Positions 8,330-15,165 of a stretch of 64,000 nt of DNA are shown here, piece by piece. The DNA comes from Sphingorhabdus contaminans (lineage in GTDB: Bacteria > Pseudomonadota > Alphaproteobacteria > Sphingomonadales > Sphingomonadaceae): positions 620,001-684,000 of the forward strand of contig NZ_VKKU01000001.1 in assembly GCF_007280415.1 (NCBI RefSeq). The letters are read 5' to 3'. Every line of letters begins with the position of its first letter. Position 1 is the stretch's first letter. Below the pieces are notes generated by a model. It worked only from the letters and a program-made list of their open reading frames with translations. It did not search any database and was not told where the DNA came from. The position numbers and the translations under genes were made by a program.

Positions 8330-10162
8330 ATGAAAAAACTAGTCTCCTTTGCCGCTCTGGCAGCTGCATCCATCACGATTCCATCGGTCGCTTCTGCGCA
8401 AAGTGCCGATGTGGCAACCACGGCACCCTCTATTGCAGAAGCTGAAGCTTTTCTGGCCCGAGCCGAAAAGGATCTGTTCGATTTCTCCGTTGAGGGTGGA
8501 CGTGTTGCTTGGGTAAACAGCACATATATTACCGACGACACCGACGCATTGGCGGCCAAATATGGCGAGATTGGTACGGAAAAGTCAGTCCAATATGCTC
8601 TCGAGGCAGCAAAGTATCAGAACGTCAGCGGACTCTCATCTGAAGCCAAGCGCAAACTTGACATATTACGCGGTGGCTTAGTCTTGCCGGCGCCAACCAC
8701 GCCGGGCGCTGCCAAGGAATTGGCTGAAATTGCGACCCGCCTCAATTCTTCTTATGGCAAAGGCAAAGGTACTCTGAGGGGCCAGCCGATCAACGGTTCT
8801 GATATCGAAGCGGAAATGGGCACGAACCGCAATCCGGACGAATTGAAAGAGATGTGGGTTAGTTGGCATGACAATGTCGGCGCGCCCATGAAGACCGATT
8901 ATGTCCGAATGGTAGAGATAGCGAACAAGGGCGCGCAAGAACTCGGCTTTGCTGATTTGGGCGCGATGTGGCGTTCTGGTTACGATATGCCTGCAGATGA
9001 TTTCGCAAAGCTCACCGACAAGCTTTGGTTGGAAGTGAAGCCGCTCTACGATGAGCTGCACACCTATGTCCGCACTCAGTTGAATAAGAAGTATGGCGAC
9101 GCAGTACAGGGGAAAACCGGCGCTATTCGTGCGGATCTGCTCGGCAATATGTGGGCACAGGAATGGGGCGATATCTATGATATCGTTGCACCGGCAGGAT
9201 CTGGGGACATCGGTTATGATATCGGCGAATTGCTGAAGGCAAAAAAAGTCGATGAGATTGGCATGGTCAAAATTGGCGAAGGCTTTTTCTCGTCACTCGG
9301 TTTCGCACCATTGCCCGAATCATTTTACGCTCGCTCACAATTTCTGAAGCCCGCCGATCGTGAAGTTGTATGTCATGCTTCGGCATGGAACATTGATAAT
9401 GTCGATGATCTGCGGATCAAAATGTGCATCAAAATCAATAGCAACGATTTTGTGACGGTTCACCATGAACTCGGTCACAATTACTATCAGCGTGCGTATA
9501 ACAATCAGAGCTATCTACACCTTAACGGAGCCAATGACGGCTTTCACGAAGCGATTGGCGACGCGATCGCGTTGTCGATTACTCCAGAATATCTGGTGCA
9601 GATTGGTTTACTTGACGCGTCCAAGGTGCCAAGCGCGGATAAAGACAATGGTCTGCTGTTGCGGCAAGCAATGGACAAGGTGGCTTTTCTGCCATTCAGT
9701 GTCATCGTTGATAAATGGCGTTGGGGCGTGTTTGCCGGCGACATCAAACCTGCCGATTATAACACTGCTTGGACGAAACTTCGTACCCAGTATCAGGGTA
9801 TTGTTCCACCTGTGCCTCGTGATGTGAATGCATTTGACGCAGGTGCGAAGTATCACGTGCCTGGAAACACGCCTTATACACGCTATTTTCTTGCGCGCAT
9901 CTTGCAGTTCCAATTTTACAAGGCCGCTTGCGATGCCGCCGGTTGGAAGGGACCGCTTCACCGTTGCTCCTTCTATGGCAACAAGGAAGTCGGCAAACGA
10001 TTGAATGCCATGTTGGAAATGGGAGCGTCAAAGCCATGGCCATACGCATTAGAGGCTTTTACTGGCAGCCGCGAAATGTCTGGCAAAGCAATGCTGGAAT
10101 ATTTTGCACCGTTAATGAAATGGCTGAAAACTCAAAATAAAGGCGCAAAGAAGGGCTGGTAA
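8330..10162 (+). CDS. M2-family metallopeptidase (angiotensin-converting-enzyme-like dipeptidyl carboxypeptidase)
   Basis: A 610-residue exported zinc peptidase. A signal peptide ends at about residue 23 (SVASA|Q). The zinc site is HHELGHNYY, with HELGH at 379-383, and the third ligand is Glu407 in GFHEAIGD; both are hallmarks of family M2. Bacterial M2 enzymes release C-terminal dipeptides from peptides in the periplasm or outside. Length agrees with the single-domain form. It is probably a single-gene unit, with a hairpin after the stop. Nothing nearby indicates a specific substrate. Confidence 0.92.
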   Translation: MKKLVSFAALAAASITIPSVASAQSADVATTAPSIAEAEAFLARAEKDLFDFSVEGGRVAWVNSTYITDDTDALAAKYGEIGTEKSVQYALEAAKYQNVSGLSSEAKRKLDILRGGLVLPAPTTPGAAKELAEIATRLNSSYGKGKGTLRGQPINGSDIEAEMGTNRNPDELKEMWVSWHDNVGAPMKTDYVRMVEIANKGAQELGFADLGAMWRSGYDMPADDFAKLTDKLWLEVKPLYDELHTYVRTQLNKKYGDAVQGKTGAIRADLLGNMWAQEWGDIYDIVAPAGSGDIGYDIGELLKAKKVDEIGMVKIGEGFFSSLGFAPLPESFYARSQFLKPADREVVCHASAWNIDNVDDLRIKMCIKINSNDFVTVHHELGHNYYQRAYNNQSYLHLNGANDGFHEAIGDAIALSITPEYLVQIGLLDASKVPSADKDNGLLLRQAMDKVAFLPFSVIVDKWRWGVFAGDIKPADYNTAWTKLRTQYQGIVPPVPRDVNAFDAGAKYHVPGNTPYTRYFLARILQFQFYKAACDAAGWKGPLHRCSFYGNKEVGKRLNAMLEMGASKPWPYALEAFTGSREMSGKAMLEYFAPLMKWLKTQNKGAKKGW

Positions 10163-10166
10163 TTTA

Positions 10167-10200
10167 GGAAGAGGCCCCACGTTGTTATGGGGCAGCTTCC
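10167..10200. terminator. Possible terminator hairpin between converging genes
   Basis: A two-part stem, GGAAG/CTTCC plus GCCCCA/TGGGGC with a symmetric two-base internal loop, begins 5 bases after the M2 peptidase stop. There is no T-run on either side, so termination is uncertain. Confidence 0.4.
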
Positions 10201-10231
10201 CTTCAATGAGCGAATTCCGCTTATGGCTGAT

Positions 10232-10708
10232 CTATTCAGTCGCCTTCGCAGCTGGCTTTGATGGTGCGATTGCCTTGGGCTTTGCTGGTGATTTTGTAGT
10301 CGTGCCGACCGCTGTCGGCTTAGATTCCGAACTTGGTTTAGTTGGGGCTTTTACGTTGGGTGCTCCCGGCTTTTTGGCGCTTGGCTTTTTGAGCGCAGCT
10401 TTTTTGACAGGCGCTTTGCGAGGAGCTTTGGATTTCTGAGCATCCAGTGCTTTCTTCCCAGCAACTGCGGCAACGGCTGCTGCTGCAACCACAGCACCAG
10501 CAACGGCCGCTGTCTTGCCCGGATGAGCTTTCACGGACTTAACAGCCCGCGTGGCTACGTCACCAATTCTGTCAGCAGCAGATCGCGCGCTATTGGAAGC
10601 GGATTCGACTCCTGACTGCGTTTTGCCCTTCGCCTTTTTCGCAATAGAGCGCAGTTTGGTTCCCACCTTTTCCAATGCGTCTGATGTTTTACTTTTTTGT
10701 ACCATCAT
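10232..10708 (-). CDS. Lysine/alanine-rich, histone H1-like protein
   Basis: A 158-residue very basic, low-complexity protein. The N-terminal half (SDALEKVGTKLRSIAKKAK, then SARSAADRIGDVATRAV) is amphipathic and resembles the YqjD/ElaB (DUF883) style. A glycine/alanine/valine hydrophobic stretch lies at about residues 66-84, and a C-terminal tail of Lys/Pro/Ala repeats (KKPSAKKPG, PTKPSSESKPT) follows. It could be a DNA-binding H1-like protein or a ribosome/membrane-tethering protein; the sequence does not decide. A good AGGGAG site precedes the ATGATG start at 10708. Confidence 0.7.
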   Translation of the reverse strand: MMVQKSKTSDALEKVGTKLRSIAKKAKGKTQSGVESASNSARSAADRIGDVATRAVKSVKAHPGKTAAVAGAVVAAAAVAAVAGKKALDAQKSKAPRKAPVKKAALKKPSAKKPGAPNVKAPTKPSSESKPTAVGTTTKSPAKPKAIAPSKPAAKATE

Positions 10709-10772
10709 TATCTCCCTTGCGGTCTAGAAGTGTAACATAACGCGTTGTACCAATAGTAAGTTCCGACTTAGG

Positions 10773-12218
10773 TTAACGGAATGGCGGCTCGTTAAAGGCA
10801 CGAAGCTTGCGGCTGTGTAAACTGTTGCCAGCTTCTCTGAGCAGATCACAGGTTTGGATTCCAATTTGGAGATGTGCAGCAATCGCTTCTTCGTAGAACC
10901 GATTTGCTTGTCCTGGCAGTTTGATTTCGCCATGTAACGGCTTGTCCGAAACGCACAGCAATGTGCCATAGGGGACGCGGAACCGATAGCCTTGCGCCGC
11001 AATCGTAGCTGATTCCATATCAATAGCGATTGCACGGCTTTGCGAAAAGCGAAGTGCCGAAGCGGAGTAGCGCAATTCCCAATTACGGTCGTCTGTAGTC
11101 ACGACAGTACCCGTACGCATTCGACGCTTGAGGTTTGCTCCGCTTGTGCCTGAAACATGTTCCGCCGCTACAGCTAGTGCTTGCTGTACTTCTGCAATTG
11201 GAGGGATAGGTATTTCGGGCGGCAGTACATCGTCTAGAATATGGTCGTCTCGCAAATAGGCGTGAGCCAACACATAGTCGCCAATACGCTGAGTTTCGCG
11301 TAACCCCCCGCAATGGCCAATCATTAACCACGCTTCAGGGCGCATGACCGCCAAATGATCACATATTGTTTTTGCGTTTGACGGGCCGACGCCGATGTTT
11401 ACCAACGTTATACCGGATCGGTCCGGCGCCATCAGGTGATAAGCAGGCATCTGATGGCGACGCCAAGTGCTATCAGCTACAAGTTGTGCCGCATTATCGG
11501 TAGATTGGTCAACATAAAGTCCACCAGCACCGGAGAGAGCGGTATAGCGCCCATTACCTACTTGCGTGCATGCCCAGCTAACAAACTCGTCCACATAGCG
11601 GTGGTAGTTTGTAAACAGGATATAATTCTGGACATGCTCAGCAGGTGCGCCCGTATAGTGACGTAGGCGCGCAAGGGAAAAATCAGTGCGCAAAGCGTCG
11701 AACAATGCCAGCGGTGCGTTATCGGTTCCCTTAATTCGCAGAAGTCCATCCGCTATCTCGTCACCAATATCTGCCAACTCGGTTGTCGGGAAGTGTCTGG
11801 CTAATTCGTTCGGGCTGGTCGTGCCCAATTCCAGATCTGCCGAGCCGTCAAGGACGTAGGGAAACGGTATTTCCTGACTACTGCGGCCTACGGAGATATC
11901 GAGTTCATATTGTTCGACTAAAAGGTCAAGCTGCTCTCCCACATAATCCGCAAACATTTCCGGCTTGGTAAATGTTGTTCGATATGTTCCGACTTTCTCC
12001 AACTTGCCGAAAGATAAGTTAGTAACAGTCTCCCGCTCCTTTCCGCGGTAGGTGATTACCAGTTCCGGATAACAGAAGTCGCGACGCTCTCGTTCGTCAG
12101 CGCTAGGCGGAGTGCCCGTCTTTAGATAGTGAGCTACAGCGTTTTGAAGCCGCTTAACCGAGGCATCATACTCGGTTATGAGCTGATTTATGAGCGTGGA
12201 TGAATATTCGCTAGGCAT
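10773..12218 (-). CDS. amn: AMP nucleosidase
   Basis: A 481-residue enzyme that hydrolyses AMP to adenine and ribose 5-phosphate. The N-terminal Amn-specific domain (about 1-170) is followed by a nucleoside-phosphorylase-fold domain with GVGPSNAKTICDHLAVMRP, MIGHCGGLR and AIDMESATIAAQGYRFRVP. Length matches the family (about 480). I use ATG 12218; a GTG two codons upstream is also possible and neither has a strong ribosome-binding site. Its role near ahcY is suggestive of purine/adenosine balance, but the two are on opposite strands and not co-transcribed. Confidence 0.93.
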   Translation of the reverse strand: MPSEYSSTLINQLITEYDASVKRLQNAVAHYLKTGTPPSADERERRDFCYPELVITYRGKERETVTNLSFGKLEKVGTYRTTFTKPEMFADYVGEQLDLLVEQYELDISVGRSSQEIPFPYVLDGSADLELGTTSPNELARHFPTTELADIGDEIADGLLRIKGTDNAPLALFDALRTDFSLARLRHYTGAPAEHVQNYILFTNYHRYVDEFVSWACTQVGNGRYTALSGAGGLYVDQSTDNAAQLVADSTWRRHQMPAYHLMAPDRSGITLVNIGVGPSNAKTICDHLAVMRPEAWLMIGHCGGLRETQRIGDYVLAHAYLRDDHILDDVLPPEIPIPPIAEVQQALAVAAEHVSGTSGANLKRRMRTGTVVTTDDRNWELRYSASALRFSQSRAIAIDMESATIAAQGYRFRVPYGTLLCVSDKPLHGEIKLPGQANRFYEEAIAAHLQIGIQTCDLLREAGNSLHSRKLRAFNEPPFR

Positions 12219-12253
12219 AAGCACGCTTCGACGAATTTTCCAATTTTCGCAAC

Positions 12254-12279
12254 AAAAAAGGGAGGGTGAGCCCTCCCTT
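12254..12279 (-). terminator. Rho-independent terminator of the peroxiredoxin gene
   Basis: Nine-base-pair stem (12258-12266 with 12271-12279, GGGAGGG core) and a 4-base loop. On the minus strand it is followed by six Ts. It lies about 50 bases past the peroxiredoxin stop and before the amn start. Confidence 0.9.
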
Positions 12280-12328
12280 CGTTGTGTTTGGATCCGACAA
12301 ATCTAATCTAGGATGGGATAATCTCGTT

Positions 12329-12808
12329 TTAGAGTTGACCGAGCATATGTTCTGCGGAACTCACATTGAAGTCACCTGGGGCTTCAACATTTACCTGTTC
12401 CACGACGCCATCATTGACGACAAGAGAGAAACGTTGACCGCGCTTGCCCATCCCGAAAGCAGTTCCATCCATCTCAAGGCCTAAAGCAGCGGCAAAATCG
12501 CCATTCCCATCGGCCAGCATTGTAATCGCATCTGAACCACCCGCCTTGTTCCAGGCTCCCAGCACAAATGCGTCATTGACTGCCGTGCATGCAATCTCAT
12601 CTATTCCCTTTGCTGCCAGTTCATCAGCCTTTTCTACAAAGCCAGGCAAATGCCGTGCGGAACAGGTCGGTGTAAATGCTCCGGGTACGGAAAAAAGTGC
12701 AATCCGGCGGCCAGCGAAATAATCGGCCGATTGGACGGGCTGGGGGCCATCGGCAGTTGCTTTGACCAACTTAACATCGGGAATTTTGTCTCCAACTGAA
12801 ATGCTCAT
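12329..12808 (-). CDS. Peroxiredoxin, Prx5 (AhpE/hybrid) type
   Basis: A 159-residue thiol peroxidase. The Prx5 signature VPGAFTPTCSARHLPGF carries peroxidatic Cys49; a second cysteine, Cys74 in EIACTAVND, is where some Prx5 proteins have a resolving or extra cysteine. It reduces peroxides with glutaredoxin, glutathione or thioredoxin as donor. Length is normal for the subfamily. It is a single-gene unit with its own terminator and a GAAAGGAAC ribosome-binding region before the ATG. Confidence 0.93.
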   Translation of the reverse strand: MSISVGDKIPDVKLVKATADGPQPVQSADYFAGRRIALFSVPGAFTPTCSARHLPGFVEKADELAAKGIDEIACTAVNDAFVLGAWNKAGGSDAITMLADGNGDFAAALGLEMDGTAFGMGKRGQRFSLVVNDGVVEQVNVEAPGDFNVSSAEHMLGQL

Positions 12809-13010
12809 TTTCGTTCCTTTCGGGGGTGGTTTCAGGTCAGTCTAATCTGTGACAGCCACTTAAGTGTCAAGGGTGTCGAGCCAGGACGTGGTAACTCAAG
12901 CATATCTCTATTGTGCTAGCGCATCAGCTGTGTCTTTTTTTTCGAAATTAATCTCTCGCAATTTTCAACCAGATAAGAGGTTTAACTTTGTTAACCAAAT
13001 CTCTTGGTTG

Positions 13011-13022
13011 CTGATTAATCAG
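13011..13022. promoter_or_regulatory. Perfect 12-base palindrome upstream of a small exported protein gene
   Basis: CTGATTAATCAG is its own reverse complement and lies 44 bases before the start at 13067. About 20 bases upstream is another symmetric stretch centred on TTTGTTAAC. Both sit in the 258-base gap 12809-13066 between the peroxiredoxin gene and the exported-protein gene, which otherwise shows no coding signal. A regulator-binding role is inference. Confidence 0.4.
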
Positions 13023-13066
13023 GATCGTCAATTCTTGCGCTGTTGAACAGTAAAGGGGTTGGGGAA

Positions 13067-13555
13067 ATGATCAACTTTTCGAAGAAATTGAGTTTTGTAG
13101 TTGGTATGGTCGCATTGTCATCGCAACCGGCACATGCTTGTTGGACGAACGCAGCGCAGGATGCAGCCAAGATAAAGCACTTGAATACCATGTTAATGGT
13201 AACAGCGTTAAGGTGTCGAAATACGTCGGATAACTTCCTTCCACACTATAATCGTTTCGTGACGAAGCATAACAACCTGATCGGATCGCAGAATGCCGCG
13301 TTGAAAGGACACCTCGCCCAAACGTACGGCGCTCGCGGTGCCGAAGGCGCATTAGATCGTATGTCGATCGGATTTGCGAACAGTTATGGGAATGGCCACA
13401 AAACTATGAACTGCAAGCAACTGAAAGAGTTAGCCGCGAAGCTAGCGTCGGAATCACACGGTGTAGTCACTATGGCCGCCGCCGCTGATTCCACAGTGAT
13501 CGGTCATTCATGGAGCGGTCCTGCTTGCCCTACACGAATGGCAACCCGTCCTTAG
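13067..13555 (+). CDS. Small exported protein with four cysteines, function unknown
   Basis: A 162-residue protein with a clear signal peptide (MINFSKKLSF, hydrophobic core, cleavage after AHA24). The mature part has four cysteines: Cys25 at its very first position, Cys50, Cys116 and Cys154, enough for two disulfides in the periplasm. Cys25 is preceded by PAHA, not a good lipobox, so lipidation is less likely. The start at 13067 has a GGGGTTGGGGAA site in front; an upstream start at 13043 would spoil the signal peptide. It lies 99 bases upstream of ahcY on the same strand. I do not recognise a family. Confidence 0.75.
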   Translation: MINFSKKLSFVVGMVALSSQPAHACWTNAAQDAAKIKHLNTMLMVTALRCRNTSDNFLPHYNRFVTKHNNLIGSQNAALKGHLAQTYGARGAEGALDRMSIGFANSYGNGHKTMNCKQLKELAAKLASESHGVVTMAAAADSTVIGHSWSGPACPTRMATRP

Positions 13556-13602
13556 TGGGTGTATGTAAGCATATAAAGTAATCTTTATATTTGATTTCGT
13601 TG

Positions 13603-13662
13603 AAGGCCACGGCTATGGGCAGAGCCATTCTAAACCCTCCCGGAGATCAAGCCTGTGGCTTT
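13603..13662 (+). promoter_or_regulatory. Possible structured leader masking the ahcY start codon
   Basis: AAGGCCAC (13603-13610) can pair over eight base pairs, one of them G-U, with GTGGCTTT (13655-13662), which contains the ahcY GTG start. Between them lies a GGCT/AGCC hairpin (13611-13614 with 13623-13626) whose loop GGG could pair with CCC at 13635-13637. The ribosome-binding GGAG is at 13642-13645. Pairing is seen in sequence; regulation is inferred. It does not match the SAH riboswitch consensus as I know it. Confidence 0.35.
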
Positions 13663-15049
13663 CAACGATTATGTCATTGCCGATATCGGCGAGGCCGACT
13701 TTGGCCGTAAAGAAATCAACATAGCTGAAACCGAAATGCCCGGCCTTATGGCCCTGCGAGAAGAGTTTGGTCCGTCCCAGCCATTGAAGGGTGCGCGGAT
13801 CGTAGGATCGCTGCACATGACGATCCAGACAGCAGTTCTAATTGAAACCCTTGTTGCTCTCGGCGCCGAAGTGCGCTGGGCTACCTGTAACATTTTTTCA
13901 ACGCAAGACCATGCCGCTGCTGCGATTGCAGCCCGCGAAATTCCAGTCTTTGCCGTAAAAGGTGAAAGTCTCGCCGATTATTGGGATTATGTCGGTCGTA
14001 TCTTTGACTGGGGCGATGATGCCACCGCAAATATCATTTTGGACGATGGTGGTGATGCAACCATGTTTGCGCTTTGGGGTGCGAAGCTGGAGCGGGGTGA
14101 AAGTTTTGGCGAACCTGAAAACGAAGAAGAAGTCGAATTCCAACGTGCCTTGAAGGCATTTGTTGCCGCAAAGCCCGGCTATCTAACGGAGACCGTTCGT
14201 AATCTTAAGGGCGTGTCTGAGGAAACAACTACCGGCGTTCACCGCCTGTACGAAATTGCCAAAAAGGGCGAACTGCCTTTCCCGGCTATTAACGTAAATG
14301 ACAGCGTAACGAAGTCGAAGTTCGACAACTTATATGGTTGTAAGGAATCGCTCGTTGATGCCATCCGTCGCGCTACAGACGTAATGTTGGCCGGCAAAGT
14401 TGCATGTGTTGCCGGTTTCGGCGATGTGGGCAAAGGTTCGGCCCAGTCGCTGCGCAATGGCGGTGCACGGGTGATGGTCACTGAAGTTGATCCGATCTGC
14501 GCATTGCAAGCTGCTATGGAAGGCTTCGAAGTTGTCACTATGGAAGAAGCTGTGACGCGTGCTGACATCTTTTGCACTGCGACCGGAAACGCGGACGTCA
14601 TTACCGCTGAGCACATGATGAACATGAAGCCTATGAGCATTGTTTGTAACATCGGCCATTTCGACAGCGAAATTCAAATATCTGCACTGTCAAACTACAA
14701 CTGGACCGAAGTTAAACCAGGCACCGATCTCGTTGAATTCCCGGACGGCAAACAGATTATCGTGTTGGCCAAGGGACGTCTTGTGAATCTCGGCTGCGCT
14801 ACCGGGCACCCAAGCTTCGTCATGTCTTCGAGCTTCACAAACCAAGTGCTGGCGCAAATCGAGCTTTGGACTAATGGCGCGAAATATAAAAATGAAGTGT
14901 ATGTTCTGCCCAAACACCTCGATGAAAAGGTGGCTATGCTGCACCTCGAGAAGCTGGGAGTTAAGCTAACAAAACTGACCGAAAAGCAGGCCAATTACAT
15001 TGGGGTTTCGACCGAGGGACCTTTCAAGCCCGATCACTATCGCTATTGA
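13655..15049 (+). CDS. ahcY: S-adenosylhomocysteine hydrolase
   Basis: A 464-residue NAD-dependent enzyme that splits S-adenosylhomocysteine into adenosine and homocysteine, keeping methylation reactions running. Motifs: [16 protein letters not shown] at the start, [13 protein letters not shown], the NAD-binding loop [23 protein letters not shown], and the C-terminal KPDHYRY. The reading frame starts with GTG at 13655, matching homologues that begin just before the DYVxADI segment. The length includes the roughly 40-residue insertion typical of proteobacterial AhcY. A strong terminator follows. Confidence 0.97.
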   Translation: MAFNDYVIADIGEADFGRKEINIAETEMPGLMALREEFGPSQPLKGARIVGSLHMTIQTAVLIETLVALGAEVRWATCNIFSTQDHAAAAIAAREIPVFAVKGESLADYWDYVGRIFDWGDDATANIILDDGGDATMFALWGAKLERGESFGEPENEEEVEFQRALKAFVAAKPGYLTETVRNLKGVSEETTTGVHRLYEIAKKGELPFPAINVNDSVTKSKFDNLYGCKESLVDAIRRATDVMLAGKVACVAGFGDVGKGSAQSLRNGGARVMVTEVDPICALQAAMEGFEVVTMEEAVTRADIFCTATGNADVITAEHMMNMKPMSIVCNIGHFDSEIQISALSNYNWTEVKPGTDLVEFPDGKQIIVLAKGRLVNLGCATGHPSFVMSSSFTNQVLAQIELWTNGAKYKNEVYVLPKHLDEKVAMLHLEKLGVKLTKLTEKQANYIGVSTEGPFKPDHYRY

Positions 15050-15075
15050 TACCAATAAATCTGAGATCAAACGGG

Positions 15076-15103
15076 CCCGCTGTAGAAATACAGCGGGTTT
15101 TTT
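15076..15103 (+). terminator. Rho-independent terminator of ahcY
   Basis: Perfect 9-base-pair stem CCCGCTGTA/TACAGCGGG with a GAAA tetraloop, followed directly by six Ts. Confidence 0.97.
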
Positions 15104-15165
15104 GTTGCGCCGTGTCGCCTTTCGGGCATTAGAAAATCTGTGAAAGAGCAAAGGATAGCGAACCA

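Noticed and set aside
10182..10439. 85-codon plus-strand frame opposite the Lys/Ala-rich gene
   Set aside because: Its Gly/Ala/Leu/Phe pattern is the mirror of the Lys/Ala/Pro repeats; no ribosome-binding site, and the minus-strand gene has a good one.
12982..12994. CtrA box before the small exported-protein gene
   Set aside because: The two TTAA elements are 5 bases apart instead of 7, so the spacing is wrong.
13556..13654. Known SAH riboswitch before ahcY
   Set aside because: I looked for its conserved core (GGGGCGCUGC-like and the GGCUCGG-type closing) and did not find it; only an unclassified pairing remains.
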